From JAZOXB01 sp040096185 (GTDB taxonomy: Bacteria; Bacillota; Clostridia; Oscillospirales; Oscillospiraceae): 64,000 nt of DNA. The stretch lies in contig NZ_JBBMFF010000205.1 of assembly GCF_040096185.1 (NCBI RefSeq), positions 5,666 to 69,665 on the forward strand, in the 5' to 3' direction. The notes below the pieces were generated by a model, which did no database searches, was not told where the DNA came from, and was given only the letters and a program-made list of their open reading frames with translations. Position numbers and translations under genes: made by a program. Positions 31,481 to 39,620 of the stretch are shown piece after piece (within the stretch, counting starts at the first letter, position 1; every line of letters begins with the position of its first letter).

Positions 31481-31852
31481 TTATTCTGATTCCGCCTGCG
31501 GCTCCTCCGCGAATTCCGCAAACGCGCGGCCGAATTCCTCGGCGGCAAAGGCCCGCATCCGGGCGCAGTAGTCCCCATAGGCCGCAAGCAGACGCTCGGC
31601 CTTTGGAGAAAGCTCCGCGCCGCCGCCGTGCCGCCCGCCCGTCACCGAGACGAGCAACGGAAAGCCCAGCTCGCGCTCCGCCTGCTTTACGATGGTCCAC
31701 GCCTTGGAATAGGCCATGCCCATGGTCATGGCCGCGCCCCGCAGGGAATGCGCCTCGCGCACATGGCGCAGGAGCTCCGCAACACCGGGGCCGAAGCATT
31801 TTGTTTCCCGAAAGATCCGGATGCTGATAACCGGCCTTAATTTCTTGTCCAT
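31481..31852 (-). CDS. ModE N-terminal-type winged-helix regulator
   Basis: 123 residues, ATG at 31852. A LysR-like winged helix of the ModE N-terminal class: FGPGVAELLRHVREAHSLRGAA, AYSKAWTIVKQAERELGFPLL, VTGGRHGGGAELSPKAERLL. The molybdate-binding TOBE/Mop domains of full ModE are missing, so it is a DNA-binding-only form. It is divergent from yqeC-yqeB, which mature selenium-dependent molybdenum hydroxylases, and the two promoters lie 11 bp apart. Control of that operon in response to molybdenum is a reasonable inference. Confidence 0.85.
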   Translation of the reverse strand: MDKKLRPVISIRIFRETKCFGPGVAELLRHVREAHSLRGAAMTMGMAYSKAWTIVKQAERELGFPLLVSVTGGRHGGGAELSPKAERLLAAYGDYCARMRAFAAEEFGRAFAEFAEEPQAESE

Positions 31853-31858
31853 AGCTTC

Positions 31859-31887
31859 AGTATACCACACCGCACGGGCCGCGTCAA
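31859..31887 (-). promoter_or_regulatory. Promoter of the ModE-like gene
   Basis: Minus strand TTGACG (31882-31887), 17 bp, TATACT (31859-31864). The start codon follows within about 7 bp of the -10, so the mRNA is leaderless or nearly so. Confidence 0.75.
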
Positions 31888-31898
31888 GCGCGGCGGAG

Positions 31899-31927
31899 TT
31901 GACGAATCGGGCAGAATGTGCTATAGT
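31899..31927 (+). promoter_or_regulatory. Promoter of yqeC-yqeB-iclR-aguAB
   Basis: TTGACG (31899-31904), 17 bp, TATAGT (31922-31927). Confidence 0.75.
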
Positions 31928-31963
31928 CAGTGGCAAAGAGATCACAAGGAGTCGTGTCCTGTT

Positions 31964-32599
31964 ATGCTATTTTCCGAAGCGCTGGAAATTCGCCCCGGCC
32001 TGACCGCCGTCATGGGCAGCGGCGGCAAGACCTCCCTCGTCTGCCGTCTGGCGGACGAGCTTTCCGCCGCGCGCGTCATCATCGCGACCTCGACGCATAT
32101 GCGGCAGGTCCCTGCCCTGCAGACGCGCGTCGGCACCGTTGCGCCCGGCACGCCCGCCATCGTGGGAACACCGTGCGGCGACGGAAAATTCGGCCCGCCG
32201 GAGCAGAGCTGGGCCGAGCTCTGTACGCTTGCCGACTATGTGCTCGTGGAGGCCGACGGCTCCCGCGGGCTGCCGCTCAAGGCTCACCTGTCCCACGAGC
32301 CGGTCCTGCCGCAGGAGGCCGGGCAGGTCATCGCCGTGCTCGGGCTGACGGGGCTTGGCCGCCCTATTGCAGAGGCTGCGCACCGGCCGGAGCGCTATGC
32401 CGGGCTGGCTGGCTGTGCACCGGAGGACATTGCCACGCCGGAGCGCGCCACGCGCGTGCTCGAGACCGAGGCACTTCACACGCGGGTGCTGCTCAATCAG
32501 GCCGATGCCGCCGACGGCACGGCCCTGCTGGACCGGCTGCACTGCCCGGCCGTCCTCGCCAGCTTACGAAAAGGAGAAATCATATCATGCTCGTTCTGA
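31964..32599 (+). CDS. yqeC: Selenium-dependent molybdenum hydroxylase accessory protein YqeC
   Basis: 211 residues from ATG 31964; AAGGAG lies 13 nt upstream, somewhat far. A P-loop near the start (MGSGGKTSL, about residues 18-26), then IIATSTHM, VLVEADGSRGLPLKAH (about 94-110), and a C-terminal HTRVLLNQAD. These are the hallmarks of the YqeC family associated with selenium-dependent molybdenum hydroxylase maturation. The hydroxylase itself is not in this window. Overlaps yqeB by 13 bp. Confidence 0.9.
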   Translation: MLFSEALEIRPGLTAVMGSGGKTSLVCRLADELSAARVIIATSTHMRQVPALQTRVGTVAPGTPAIVGTPCGDGKFGPPEQSWAELCTLADYVLVEADGSRGLPLKAHLSHEPVLPQEAGQVIAVLGLTGLGRPIAEAAHRPERYAGLAGCAPEDIATPERATRVLETEALHTRVLLNQADAADGTALLDRLHCPAVLASLRKGEIISCSF

Positions 32600-33381
32600 T
32601 CCGCGGCGCCGGAGACCTCGCCTCCGGCATTGCGCTGCGTCTGCACCACGCCCATCTATCCGTCGTCATGACGGACCTTCCGCAGCCGACCGCCATCCGG
32701 CGAACCGTCTGCTTTTCGCAGGCCATCGTCTACGGCAGCATGACGGTCGAGGACGTCACGGCCCGCTTCTGCGCCGCACCGGAGAACGCCGCCGCCATTC
32801 TGGCTGCCGGAGAGCTCCCCGTTCTGGCCGATCCGGAGGCGAAGTGCCGCACGGCCCTGCGCCCGGATGTCGTCGTCGACGCCATTCTGGCCAAAAAGAA
32901 TCTCGGCACGCGCATCACGGACGCGCCCTGCGTCATCGGCGTCGGGCCCGGCTTCACGGCAGGTGAGGACTGCCATGCCGCCGTGGAGACCATGCGCGGC
33001 CACACGCTCGGCCGGGCGCTGTATCACGGCTCTCCCCTGCCGAACACGAACATTCCCGGCCTTATCGGCGGCTTTGCCGGAGAGCGCGTGCTGCGCGCCC
33101 CGGCGGACGGCATTTTTGTGCAGAAGCTCGAGATCGGCACATCTGTCCGCACGGGCGACATAGCTGGTACGGTAAACGGCGTGCCCATGCTCTGCCAGAT
33201 CGACGGCATGCTGCGCGGCATCCTGCCGGACGGCACCCCCGTCACGCGCGGCATGAAGTCCGGCGATGTCGACCCGCGCGGAAAGCGCGAATACTGCGAC
33301 CTTGTCTCGGACAAGGCGCTTGCCATCGGCGGCGGCGTTCTGGAAGCGATCCTTTCGCTCACCGGAGCGCTCCGCGCCTGA
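32587..33381 (+). CDS. yqeB: Selenium-dependent molybdenum hydroxylase system protein YqeB
   Basis: 264 residues, AAGGAG 11 nt before ATG 32587. EF2563/YqeB family: an N-terminal Rossmann-like LIRGAGDLASGIALRLHHA, VDAILAKKNLGT, VIGVGPGF, GHTLGRALYHGSPLPNT, and a C-terminal half with a lipoyl/biotinyl-like turn (ADGIFVQKLEIGTSVRTGDIAG) and DVDPRGKREYC. Thought to help insert the labile selenium of the molybdenum centre. With yqeC it implies a selenoenzyme such as a purine or xanthine hydroxylase elsewhere in the genome. Confidence 0.9.
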   Translation: MLVLIRGAGDLASGIALRLHHAHLSVVMTDLPQPTAIRRTVCFSQAIVYGSMTVEDVTARFCAAPENAAAILAAGELPVLADPEAKCRTALRPDVVVDAILAKKNLGTRITDAPCVIGVGPGFTAGEDCHAAVETMRGHTLGRALYHGSPLPNTNIPGLIGGFAGERVLRAPADGIFVQKLEIGTSVRTGDIAGTVNGVPMLCQIDGMLRGILPDGTPVTRGMKSGDVDPRGKREYCDLVSDKALAIGGGVLEAILSLTGALRA

Positions 33382-33392
33382 GGGAGGCCGTT

Positions 33393-34172
33393 ATGGAAAG
33401 CCGCGGAAGACGCGTTCACTCCATTGAAAAGGCCATTCGCCTGCTGGACTGCTTCTGGGAAGCGGACAGTCCCCTCTCGCTGCACGAGCTGGAGCAGCGG
33501 ACCGGCTGGGCCAAGAGCACGATCCACGGACTGCTTGCCACCATGCTGGACTCCGCCGTCGTGGAGCAGAATCCGACCGACGGGAAATATCGCCTCGGCT
33601 ATCATCTCTTCGAGCTGGGCAGCGCCGTCCGGCAGGGCTGGAGCGTTCCGGAGCTCTGCCGCCCCCATCTGCGCGCCATGGCCGCGCGCCTCGGCGAGTC
33701 GGTCCATCTGGCCCGCCTGTCCGGTGATGAGCTCATCCTCGTCGCCTGCGAAGCCCCGCAGCGCGGCTTCCACATGACCTCGGAGACGGGCACGCGCCTG
33801 CCGGTGCACGCCAGCTCGCAGGGCAAGGCCATTCTGTCCGCCATGCCAGTCTACGAGGCAGAGGCCCTGCTGCGCAGGCGGCCGCTGCAGGTCTGCACGC
33901 CGCACACCGTGACGGCCCCGGAGCAGCTTCTGGCGCAGCTCCCCGCCATTCGCCGCGGCGGCTATGCCGAGGAGCACGAGGAATACCGGCTGGGCCTGAA
34001 ATCCGTGGCCGCGCCCATCTACGAGGGTGACGGGCCATGCCGCTATGCCATCGGCGTCATCTGCATTGCCGGAACACCGGCTGCAGAATTCGCCTCCATG
34101 CGAGCCGCCGTGATGGAAACGGCGCAGAATCTCTCCGCCCTGCTGGGCCATCGCGCCCCGGGCGGTATATAA
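33393..34172 (+). CDS. IclR family transcriptional regulator
   Basis: 259 residues, 11 bp after yqeB. An N-terminal winged helix (about 8-70: HSIEKAIRLLDCFWEADSPL, LEQRTGWAKSTIHGLLATML) and the IclR effector domain (about 80-255: MTSETGTRLPVHASSQGKAIL, LKSVAAPIYEG, AIGVICIAGT). It sits between the molybdenum hydroxylase genes and agmatine catabolism genes and may sense agmatine or a purine breakdown product. The effector is not known. Confidence 0.9.
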   Translation: MESRGRRVHSIEKAIRLLDCFWEADSPLSLHELEQRTGWAKSTIHGLLATMLDSAVVEQNPTDGKYRLGYHLFELGSAVRQGWSVPELCRPHLRAMAARLGESVHLARLSGDELILVACEAPQRGFHMTSETGTRLPVHASSQGKAILSAMPVYEAEALLRRRPLQVCTPHTVTAPEQLLAQLPAIRRGGYAEEHEEYRLGLKSVAAPIYEGDGPCRYAIGVICIAGTPAAEFASMRAAVMETAQNLSALLGHRAPGGI

Positions 34173-34184
34173 GAGGGGGATCCT

Positions 34185-35309
34185 ATGCAGTATGAACCAA
34201 CAACGCCGCAGCGGGACGGCTTTTCCATGCCCGCAGAGTTCTCTCCGCATCAGGGCTGCATTCTGATCTGGCCGGAGCGCCCCGGCTCGTGGAAAAACGG
34301 CGCAGCCGCCGCACGCAAAGCGTTCCGCAGCGTTATCGCCGCCATTGCCGAGAGTGAGACGGTCTATGTCGCCGTGAATCCGCACTCGCGCCCCTCGGCC
34401 GAACGGATGCTCGCCGGAATGGCCAACGTCCGCCTGCTGGACCTTGACAGCGACGATGCCTGGGCGCGCGACGTTGCCCCGACATTTGTCCGCCGGGCCG
34501 CCGACGGCGCGGTGCGCGGCGTCAACTGGCGCTTCAACGCCTGGGGCGGCGAGGTCGACGGCCTGTACGCCCACTGGGAGAAGGACGATGCCTTCGCGGG
34601 CGGCCTGCTGGATATGCTCGGCTTTCGCGGCTATGATGCCGCGCCGTTCGTGATGGAGGGCGGTGCCGTCCACAGCGACGGCGAGGGCACGCTGCTCGTC
34701 ACAGAGGCCTGCCTTCTGAGTGCCGGGCGCAATCCGCAGCTCACGAAGGACGAGATCGCCGCAGCACTCTGCCGTATGCTCGGCGCGAAAAAGGTTCTGT
34801 GGCTGCCGCGCGGCATCGACGGCGACGAGACGAACGAGCACGTCGACAACGTCTGCGCCTTTGTGCGGCCGGGTGAGGTCGTGCTCGCGTGGACGGACGA
34901 TCCCACAGACCCGCAGTATGCCTGCTCGCAGGCCTGCCTGCGTTATCTGGAGGGCGAGACGGACGCGCAGGGCCGCCGCATCCGCGTGCATAAGCTGCCC
35001 ATCCCCCGCGTGCCGGTCCTTGTCACGCAGGAGGACCTCGAGGGCTATACGTTTGAAGACGGCGAGGACGTCCGCGAGGCCGGCGAACGGCTGGCCGCAT
35101 CCTATGTGAACTACTACTGCGCAAACGGAGCCATTGTGCTGCCCGCATTCGGCGGCGAGAACGCCGCGTCGGACGCGCAGGCCGCGGCCATTCTGGCCGG
35201 ACTGTTCCCGGAGCGCCGCATCATCTCCGTCTATGCCCGCGAGATCTTAACGGGCGGCGGCAATATCCACTGCATCACGCAGCAGATCCCGGAAGGAGCG
35301 AAATTATGA
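34185..35309 (+). CDS. aguA: Agmatine deiminase
   Basis: 374 residues, normal length. Converts agmatine to N-carbamoylputrescine and ammonia. Guanidine-modifying fold: an N-terminal MPAEFSPHQGCILIWPERPGS segment, ARDVAPTFV, NWRFNAWGG, the MEGGAVHSDGEG block with its catalytic residues, DGDETNEHVDN, and the nucleophile Cys in GGGNIHCITQQIP near the C-terminus. Pairs with aguB, which overlaps by 4 bp. Gives putrescine and, through carbamoyl breakdown, ammonia. Confidence 0.95.
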   Translation: MQYEPTTPQRDGFSMPAEFSPHQGCILIWPERPGSWKNGAAAARKAFRSVIAAIAESETVYVAVNPHSRPSAERMLAGMANVRLLDLDSDDAWARDVAPTFVRRAADGAVRGVNWRFNAWGGEVDGLYAHWEKDDAFAGGLLDMLGFRGYDAAPFVMEGGAVHSDGEGTLLVTEACLLSAGRNPQLTKDEIAAALCRMLGAKKVLWLPRGIDGDETNEHVDNVCAFVRPGEVVLAWTDDPTDPQYACSQACLRYLEGETDAQGRRIRVHKLPIPRVPVLVTQEDLEGYTFEDGEDVREAGERLAASYVNYYCANGAIVLPAFGGENAASDAQAAAILAGLFPERRIISVYAREILTGGGNIHCITQQIPEGAKL

Positions 35310-36205
35310 GAAATATCACCGTGGCAGCCATCCAGATGTGCTGCGTCCCCGATCCCGCCGAAAATCTGCGCACGGCCGAGCGCCTCGTGCGGCAGGCCGC
35401 CGGGCAGGGTGCGCAGGTCGTCCTGCTGCCGGAGCTGTTTGAGCGGGAGTATTTCTGCCAGCAGCGCCGCTACGATTTTTACGCCTATGCCACGCCGACG
35501 GACGAAAATCCCGCCGTGCAGATGGGAATCCGTCTGGCGCGGGAGCTGCACATTGTGCTGCCCATCAGCTTCTTTGAGCGCGACTGCAACAATTTCTACA
35601 ACACCGTTGCCTGCATCGACGCGGACGGCACACTGCTCGGGACGTACCGCAAGACGCACATTCCCGACGACCATTATTATCAGGAAAAGTTCTATTTCAC
35701 GCCCGGCGACACCGGCTTCCGCGTGTTCCGGACGAAATTCGGCTGCATCGGCGTCGGCATCTGCTGGGATCAGTGGTTTCCGGAGACGGCGCGGTCCATG
35801 GCCCTGCTCGGGGCAGAGCTGCTGCTCTATCCCACGGCCATCGGCTCGGAGCCGATCCTGGAATGCGACTCCATGCCGCACTGGCAGCGCTGCATGCAGG
35901 GCCACGCTGCGGCGAATCTCATGCCCGTCATTGCGGCCAACCGCATCGGCACGGAGGCCGTGCTCCCCTGCCCCGAAAACGGCGGCCAGCGCTCGGAGCT
36001 GTGCTTCTACGGCTCGTCGTTCCTGACGGATGAGACCGGCGCGCTGCTGCAGTGCGCCCCGCGCGATGCGGAGGCCGTGCTGCTGCAGACCTATGACCTC
36101 GACGCGCTGCTCGAGAGCCGCAGCTCGTGGGGCCTGTTCCGTGACCGCCGCCCGGAATATTACGGCGCCATCACCCACCGCGCACAGGATGATCTGACGC
36201 GATAA
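35306..36205 (+). CDS. aguB: N-carbamoylputrescine amidase
   Basis: 299 residues. Nitrilase superfamily enzyme hydrolysing N-carbamoylputrescine to putrescine, CO2 and ammonia. Catalytic triad: Glu in LPELFEREYF, Lys in YRKTHIPDD, Cys in GICWDQWFPE. Last gene of the operon; a bidirectional terminator follows. Confidence 0.95.
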   Translation: MRNITVAAIQMCCVPDPAENLRTAERLVRQAAGQGAQVVLLPELFEREYFCQQRRYDFYAYATPTDENPAVQMGIRLARELHIVLPISFFERDCNNFYNTVACIDADGTLLGTYRKTHIPDDHYYQEKFYFTPGDTGFRVFRTKFGCIGVGICWDQWFPETARSMALLGAELLLYPTAIGSEPILECDSMPHWQRCMQGHAAANLMPVIAANRIGTEAVLPCPENGGQRSELCFYGSSFLTDETGALLQCAPRDAEAVLLQTYDLDALLESRSSWGLFRDRRPEYYGAITHRAQDDLTR

Positions 36206-36217
36206 AGTAATTTAAAA

Positions 36218-36265
36218 AACCATACCGGCAGCTGTGAATGAACAGCAGCCGGTATGGTTTTATTA
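36218..36265. terminator. Bidirectional terminator between aguB and the FRG gene
   Basis: AAACCATACCGGC pairs with GCCGGTATGGTTT (arms near 36218-36230 and 36248-36260), with T-rich sequence on both sides. Confidence 0.85.
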
Positions 36266-37318
36266 TTTTCGGCTCAGATACTGTGCCACAGTGTCCGGCT
36301 CCGGGAAGAGGGAGGCCTGATGGATGTTGACCTGTTCGAGCTGCTGCACGATGGCCGCCTTGCAGCCTGCCGGGATCCGCAGCTCCTTGAGCACATGCTT
36401 GCGGAGCTTCCGGTCACTGTCCGCCTCGTCCGTGTCGAGGCCCGACAGCAAGAACGCGCCGTCCTGCCGGAGGATGCGTGGGTTGTCCTGATTGCTCTGG
36501 ACAAAGACGGGGCGCAGCAGGTCAAACGGGCGGATATCGCGCGTGAAGGCGTTGTTCTCCTTCTGAATGTCGTAATACAGCCGCTCGAGGACAGCGTCGT
36601 CATATTTCTGGTTGCTCTTCTGCGGGAATTTGCCCGGCCGGAGCATGTAGCGGTACGACAGAGCCTCGAGATGGCGCTGATCCGCATGGCTCAGCTCCGG
36701 CAGATGGGACAGCATCTGCACACGGTCACTGGAGGCATAGGCCACATCTGCGGCCTCCACACAGAACACGATGACCTTACCGTCGCAGTCAGGCTCCGCT
36801 GCGCAGGCAAAATACAGGGCAACGAGCGGATTTGCCGTGATATCGAGCAGGCGCGTCGGCGCGCCGTAGTGCTGCATGTACGTCAGCTTTTCCAGATAGC
36901 GGCGGCCCGCGAACGGAGCCGGGCAGCGCACCTGCAGCTCATGGAAATAGAAGTCCTCCGGCTTTTCCCCGGTGCGATAGACACCGGGTGCGAGCAGGTA
37001 GCGCTCATTTGCCGCGCCGCGGTAGAAGAAGCGCAGCCGCTCACGGGAAAGCGCCTGCTCTGCGCTCCCTGCCTCCGGGAAGCAGGCGTCATAGAACGCC
37101 GCGGAATAGGCCCGGCTTCTGGCCGCCGCCAGCCCGGCAGCGTCGCCGCCCTCGAACAGGCGGATCTGCTCCCCGGCATCCGGCTCCCGCAGCGCCTCGG
37201 TCAGGCCCTCCCGGTCCGGCGTCGCATCGGCGGCGAGCCGCTTCCGGAAGCCCTCCAGCTCCGCATTCTCCGGGAAAAACGCCTGCAGAAATTCCTGCAA
37301 ATTCTGACATTCCTTCAT
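36263..37318 (-). CDS. FRG domain protein
   Basis: 351 residues. The FRG domain (PF08867) lies at about 90-230: FFYRGAANERYLLAPGVYR and MQHYGAPTRLLDITANPLVALYFAC are textbook matches for F/Y-R-G and HxGxPTRLLDxTxNPLxAL. The remaining N-terminal (1-85) and C-terminal (240-351) parts are not recognised. FRG proteins are found in mobile islands and have been suggested to act in defence or toxin contexts; the biochemical activity is not established. It begins 44 bp after the cobC-like gene on the same strand and may be cotranscribed with the cob operon. Confidence 0.85.
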   Translation of the reverse strand: MKECQNLQEFLQAFFPENAELEGFRKRLAADATPDREGLTEALREPDAGEQIRLFEGGDAAGLAAARSRAYSAAFYDACFPEAGSAEQALSRERLRFFYRGAANERYLLAPGVYRTGEKPEDFYFHELQVRCPAPFAGRRYLEKLTYMQHYGAPTRLLDITANPLVALYFACAAEPDCDGKVIVFCVEAADVAYASSDRVQMLSHLPELSHADQRHLEALSYRYMLRPGKFPQKSNQKYDDAVLERLYYDIQKENNAFTRDIRPFDLLRPVFVQSNQDNPRILRQDGAFLLSGLDTDEADSDRKLRKHVLKELRIPAGCKAAIVQQLEQVNIHQASLFPEPDTVAQYLSRK

Positions 37319-37362
37319 GAAAACGCGCCCTCTTTCTCTCTGATTTGCGCGGGGAATGGGCC

Positions 37363-37983
37363 TCAGTCGCCCAGGGGGATCTTCGCATCGGGGTCCGGGC
37401 CGAGCGTACCGTGCTCGGGAATGGTGCAGTAGGAGACGGGTTTTCCGTCCTCAAATGTGATCTGGTAGCCGTGGCCGGGGTCCGGCGTCCAGACAAAGCG
37501 GTGCGGCATACCGGGGAACCAGCGGTACATCAGCCCGCCGATCACGCCGCCGTGCGCAACGATGACCGTGTCCTTCCCCTGCGCCAGAATGGGGGCAAGC
37601 GCCTGCAGCGCGCGGTCCGTCAGGCCGTTCCAGCTCTCGCCGCCGGGGCAGACGTTGTTTTCATAATCGCCGCTGCACCACGCGCGGAAGGCCGGGTCGT
37701 CCTTCAGGTCCGCGTAGGTCTTTCCTTCGAATTCGCCGAAGCGCATCTCCTGCATGCCGGGGAGCGTGCCGTGCGGCCGGTCGCCGTACAGGGCGGCAAA
37801 CGTCTGCTCCGTGCGGGTCATGCCGCTGGTAAAATACCGCTCCGCCTCCGGATAGCCGCCGCCGTCGCGCAGCGCGTGCAGGGCCTCGATGCCATCAGGC
37901 AGCAGCGGCAGGTCCATCGCGCCATAATAAAGCCTGCGGATGTTGCCCTCCGTCAGGCCATGCCGAATCAGGGTCAATTTCAC
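37363..37983 (-). CDS. cobC: Histidine phosphatase, probable alpha-ribazole phosphatase
   Basis: 206 residues from a GTG at 37983 that overlaps the preceding stop (GTGA), with GGAGG 10 nt upstream. Phosphoglycerate-mutase-like fold: catalytic LIRHGLTEGN at residues 5-14, MTRTEQTFAAL, MRFGEFEGKTYADL, and the second histidine in VIVAHGGVIGGL. Position at the end of cobT-cobU-cobS points to CobC, which removes phosphate from alpha-ribazole-P or adenosylcobalamin-P in the last step of nucleotide-loop assembly. The family alone does not fix the substrate. Confidence 0.82.
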   Translation of the reverse strand: MKLTLIRHGLTEGNIRRLYYGAMDLPLLPDGIEALHALRDGGGYPEAERYFTSGMTRTEQTFAALYGDRPHGTLPGMQEMRFGEFEGKTYADLKDDPAFRAWCSGDYENNVCPGGESWNGLTDRALQALAPILAQGKDTVIVAHGGVIGGLMYRWFPGMPHRFVWTPDPGHGYQITFEDGKPVSYCTIPEHGTLGPDPDAKIPLGD

Positions 37984-38348
37984 TTTAACCGTTCCTCCAG
38001 TCCGCAAAATATCCGGCTGACGTGCTCCGCTCGGGCCGCAAGGCCCTGCAGCACCGCGCCGTGCACCTCGCGCCAGCGGCGCTCCGCCGCATCGAGCGGC
38101 ACGACACCGGAGCCGACCTCGCGCGAGATGACAAACGCCTCCTGCGTCAGCGGCAGCAGGCGGTCCAGCACCTGCTGCGCCGTCTCGCCGCGGTCGGAAG
38201 CCGCGCGCGTCAGCGCTTCAAGATGGCGGCAGCAGCGCACGGGCGCTTCGGGCCAGCCATCCTTCAGGTCGAACACCGGTCCGACCATACCATGCGACGC
38301 CGCCCAGGTGAGCTTTCCCTGCCACGCGCCGCCCAAAATCAGGATCAT
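37980..38348 (-). CDS. Short CobU-like protein
   Basis: 122 residues, against about 180 for CobU. It keeps a P-loop (LGGAWQGK) at the N-terminus and the typical CobU C-terminal half (FVISREVGSGVVPLDAAERR, HGAVLQGLAARAEHVSRIFCG). The central segment with the guanylylated histidine (RIxxH) is missing. The full-length neighbour at 39093 has the opposite pattern. It might be a partner subunit, a kinase-only enzyme or a nucleotide-binding regulator. It overlaps cobC by 4 bp and starts 4 bp after the cobS stop. Confidence 0.75.
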   Translation of the reverse strand: MILILGGAWQGKLTWAASHGMVGPVFDLKDGWPEAPVRCCRHLEALTRAASDRGETAQQVLDRLLPLTQEAFVISREVGSGVVPLDAAERRWREVHGAVLQGLAARAEHVSRIFCGLEERLK

Positions 38349-38352
38349 TCTC

Positions 38353-39096
38353 TTACCTCACAAGACACAAGACCGCAGCCCCGGCCAGCTCGCCAACTGT
38401 CAGGCTGAAGCCGGAAATATCACCGGACATGCCGTCCAGCTGCCGGAAGCCGCGCCAGACGGCAAGGCAGTAGCCCGCCGCCGCCGCAAGCGGCGCAAGC
38501 CCGGCCGCCCCGCAGAGCACAGGCGGCACAACGCAGGCCGCCAGCAGGCACACGAGTGGGAACACGAGCTGCAGGCCCGTACCGCGCTGCATGGCGGCAT
38601 ACTGGCTCGTGCCCATCGGGTGCAGGCGCTGCACGGCAACGGAAGCGCAGGCGCGGCTCGCCACGGGGAGCGCCCCGAGCGGCAGCAGACGCAGCCACGG
38701 CGCACCCGCAAACAGCGCGCACTGGCCCGCGGCCAGCAGGACCATACAGATGACGGCAAAGGCCCCACAGTGCGAATCCTTCAGAATTTTCTGCCGCGTG
38801 GCAAGGTCGCGCCGCGACAGCAGGGCATCGCAGACGTCCATATAGCCGTCGAGATGCAAAAAGCCCGTGACGAGCCACGGCGCAGCGGCCAGCAGCACCG
38901 CCCGCAGCGGCGCAGGGCAGCCGAGGCGCTGCAGCAGCCATGTCATCGCCGCCCACACAAGTCCGACCACGCCGCCCGTGAGCGGCAGGCAGGCGACCAT
39001 GTGCGGCCGCGCCTTCTCGTCCCAGATGCGGCACGGGCACGGAATGGCCAGAAACATGCCCCATGACATCATAAAGCCCGTGAACCAGCGCTTCAC
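38353..39096 (-). CDS. cobS: Adenosylcobinamide-GDP ribazoletransferase (cobalamin synthase)
   Basis: 247 residues from a GTG at 39096 in a GTGA overlap with the cobU stop. Integral membrane enzyme joining AdoCbi-GDP with alpha-ribazole(-P). Signature FLHLDGYMDVCDAL at about 90-105, with the metal-binding acidic residues, then DSHCGAFAVICMVLL; five to seven hydrophobic helices; LDGMSGDISGFSLTVGE near the end. A longer frame to 39213 would run into cobU and is rejected. Confidence 0.93.
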   Translation of the reverse strand: MKRWFTGFMMSWGMFLAIPCPCRIWDEKARPHMVACLPLTGGVVGLVWAAMTWLLQRLGCPAPLRAVLLAAAPWLVTGFLHLDGYMDVCDALLSRRDLATRQKILKDSHCGAFAVICMVLLAAGQCALFAGAPWLRLLPLGALPVASRACASVAVQRLHPMGTSQYAAMQRGTGLQLVFPLVCLLAACVVPPVLCGAAGLAPLAAAAGYCLAVWRGFRQLDGMSGDISGFSLTVGELAGAAVLCLVR

Positions 39097-39620
39097 GGCA
39101 ATTCCCCCTTCCAAAGACGCGGCAGTCCGGCCGTGACCTCGCAGACCGTGTCGAATTCCGCCGCTAGCGTGCGGCAGACGCACGCAAGGCCGCTGCGGTA
39201 GCGCTCCGTCCATTCGTCATAGGCCGCACCGTCGCGGAAAATATCGTCGCAGACGCAGACCAGATGTGCCGCACGGCAGCTGAGCGCCAGCAGCTCCTGC
39301 GCTGCCCGCTCCGGGGCGGCGGCATCCGGCTGCGCGCCGGAGAACATCTCGTTTGCGAGCAAAGCCGTCACGCTGTCAAACAGCACGCAAGCCCTCTCCG
39401 GCAGTGCGGCGCGCTCCAGCGCCCGGCCGCACTCGACCGTGCTGAAGCCCCAGCCCGCGCGCTCGTCCAGATGGCGGGCGATGCGGGCGCGGTCCTCGCC
39501 GTCCACCGGCTCCATCGTCGCCCAGTAGATCATGGGCGCACCAGCGGCAAGCCGGACGCAAAGCCGCTGCGCAAGGCCGCTTTTTCCGCTTTTGCTGCCG
39601 CCGACCAGTAAAATTTTCAT
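39093..39620 (-). CDS. cobU: Adenosylcobinamide kinase/guanylyltransferase
   Basis: 175 residues from ATG 39620, overlapping the cobT stop (ATGA). P-loop GGSKSGKS; YWATMEPVDGEDRARIARHLDERAG includes the histidine expected to carry GMP; VLFDSVTALLANEMF follows. The C-terminal third departs from the usual VSNEVGxGIVP motif and reads CVCDDIFRDGAAYDEWTERY, whereas the short paralogue two genes downstream retains it. It phosphorylates adenosylcobinamide and transfers GMP. Confidence 0.88.
   Translation of the reverse strand: MKILLVGGSKSGKSGLAQRLCVRLAAGAPMIYWATMEPVDGEDRARIARHLDERAGWGFSTVECGRALERAALPERACVLFDSVTALLANEMFSGAQPDAAAPERAAQELLALSCRAAHLVCVCDDIFRDGAAYDEWTERYRSGLACVCRTLAAEFDTVCEVTAGLPRLWKGELP

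Noticed and set aside
32139..33027. Antisense and alternate-frame open frames over yqeC/yqeB
   Set aside because: Frame shadows of strongly recognisable genes.
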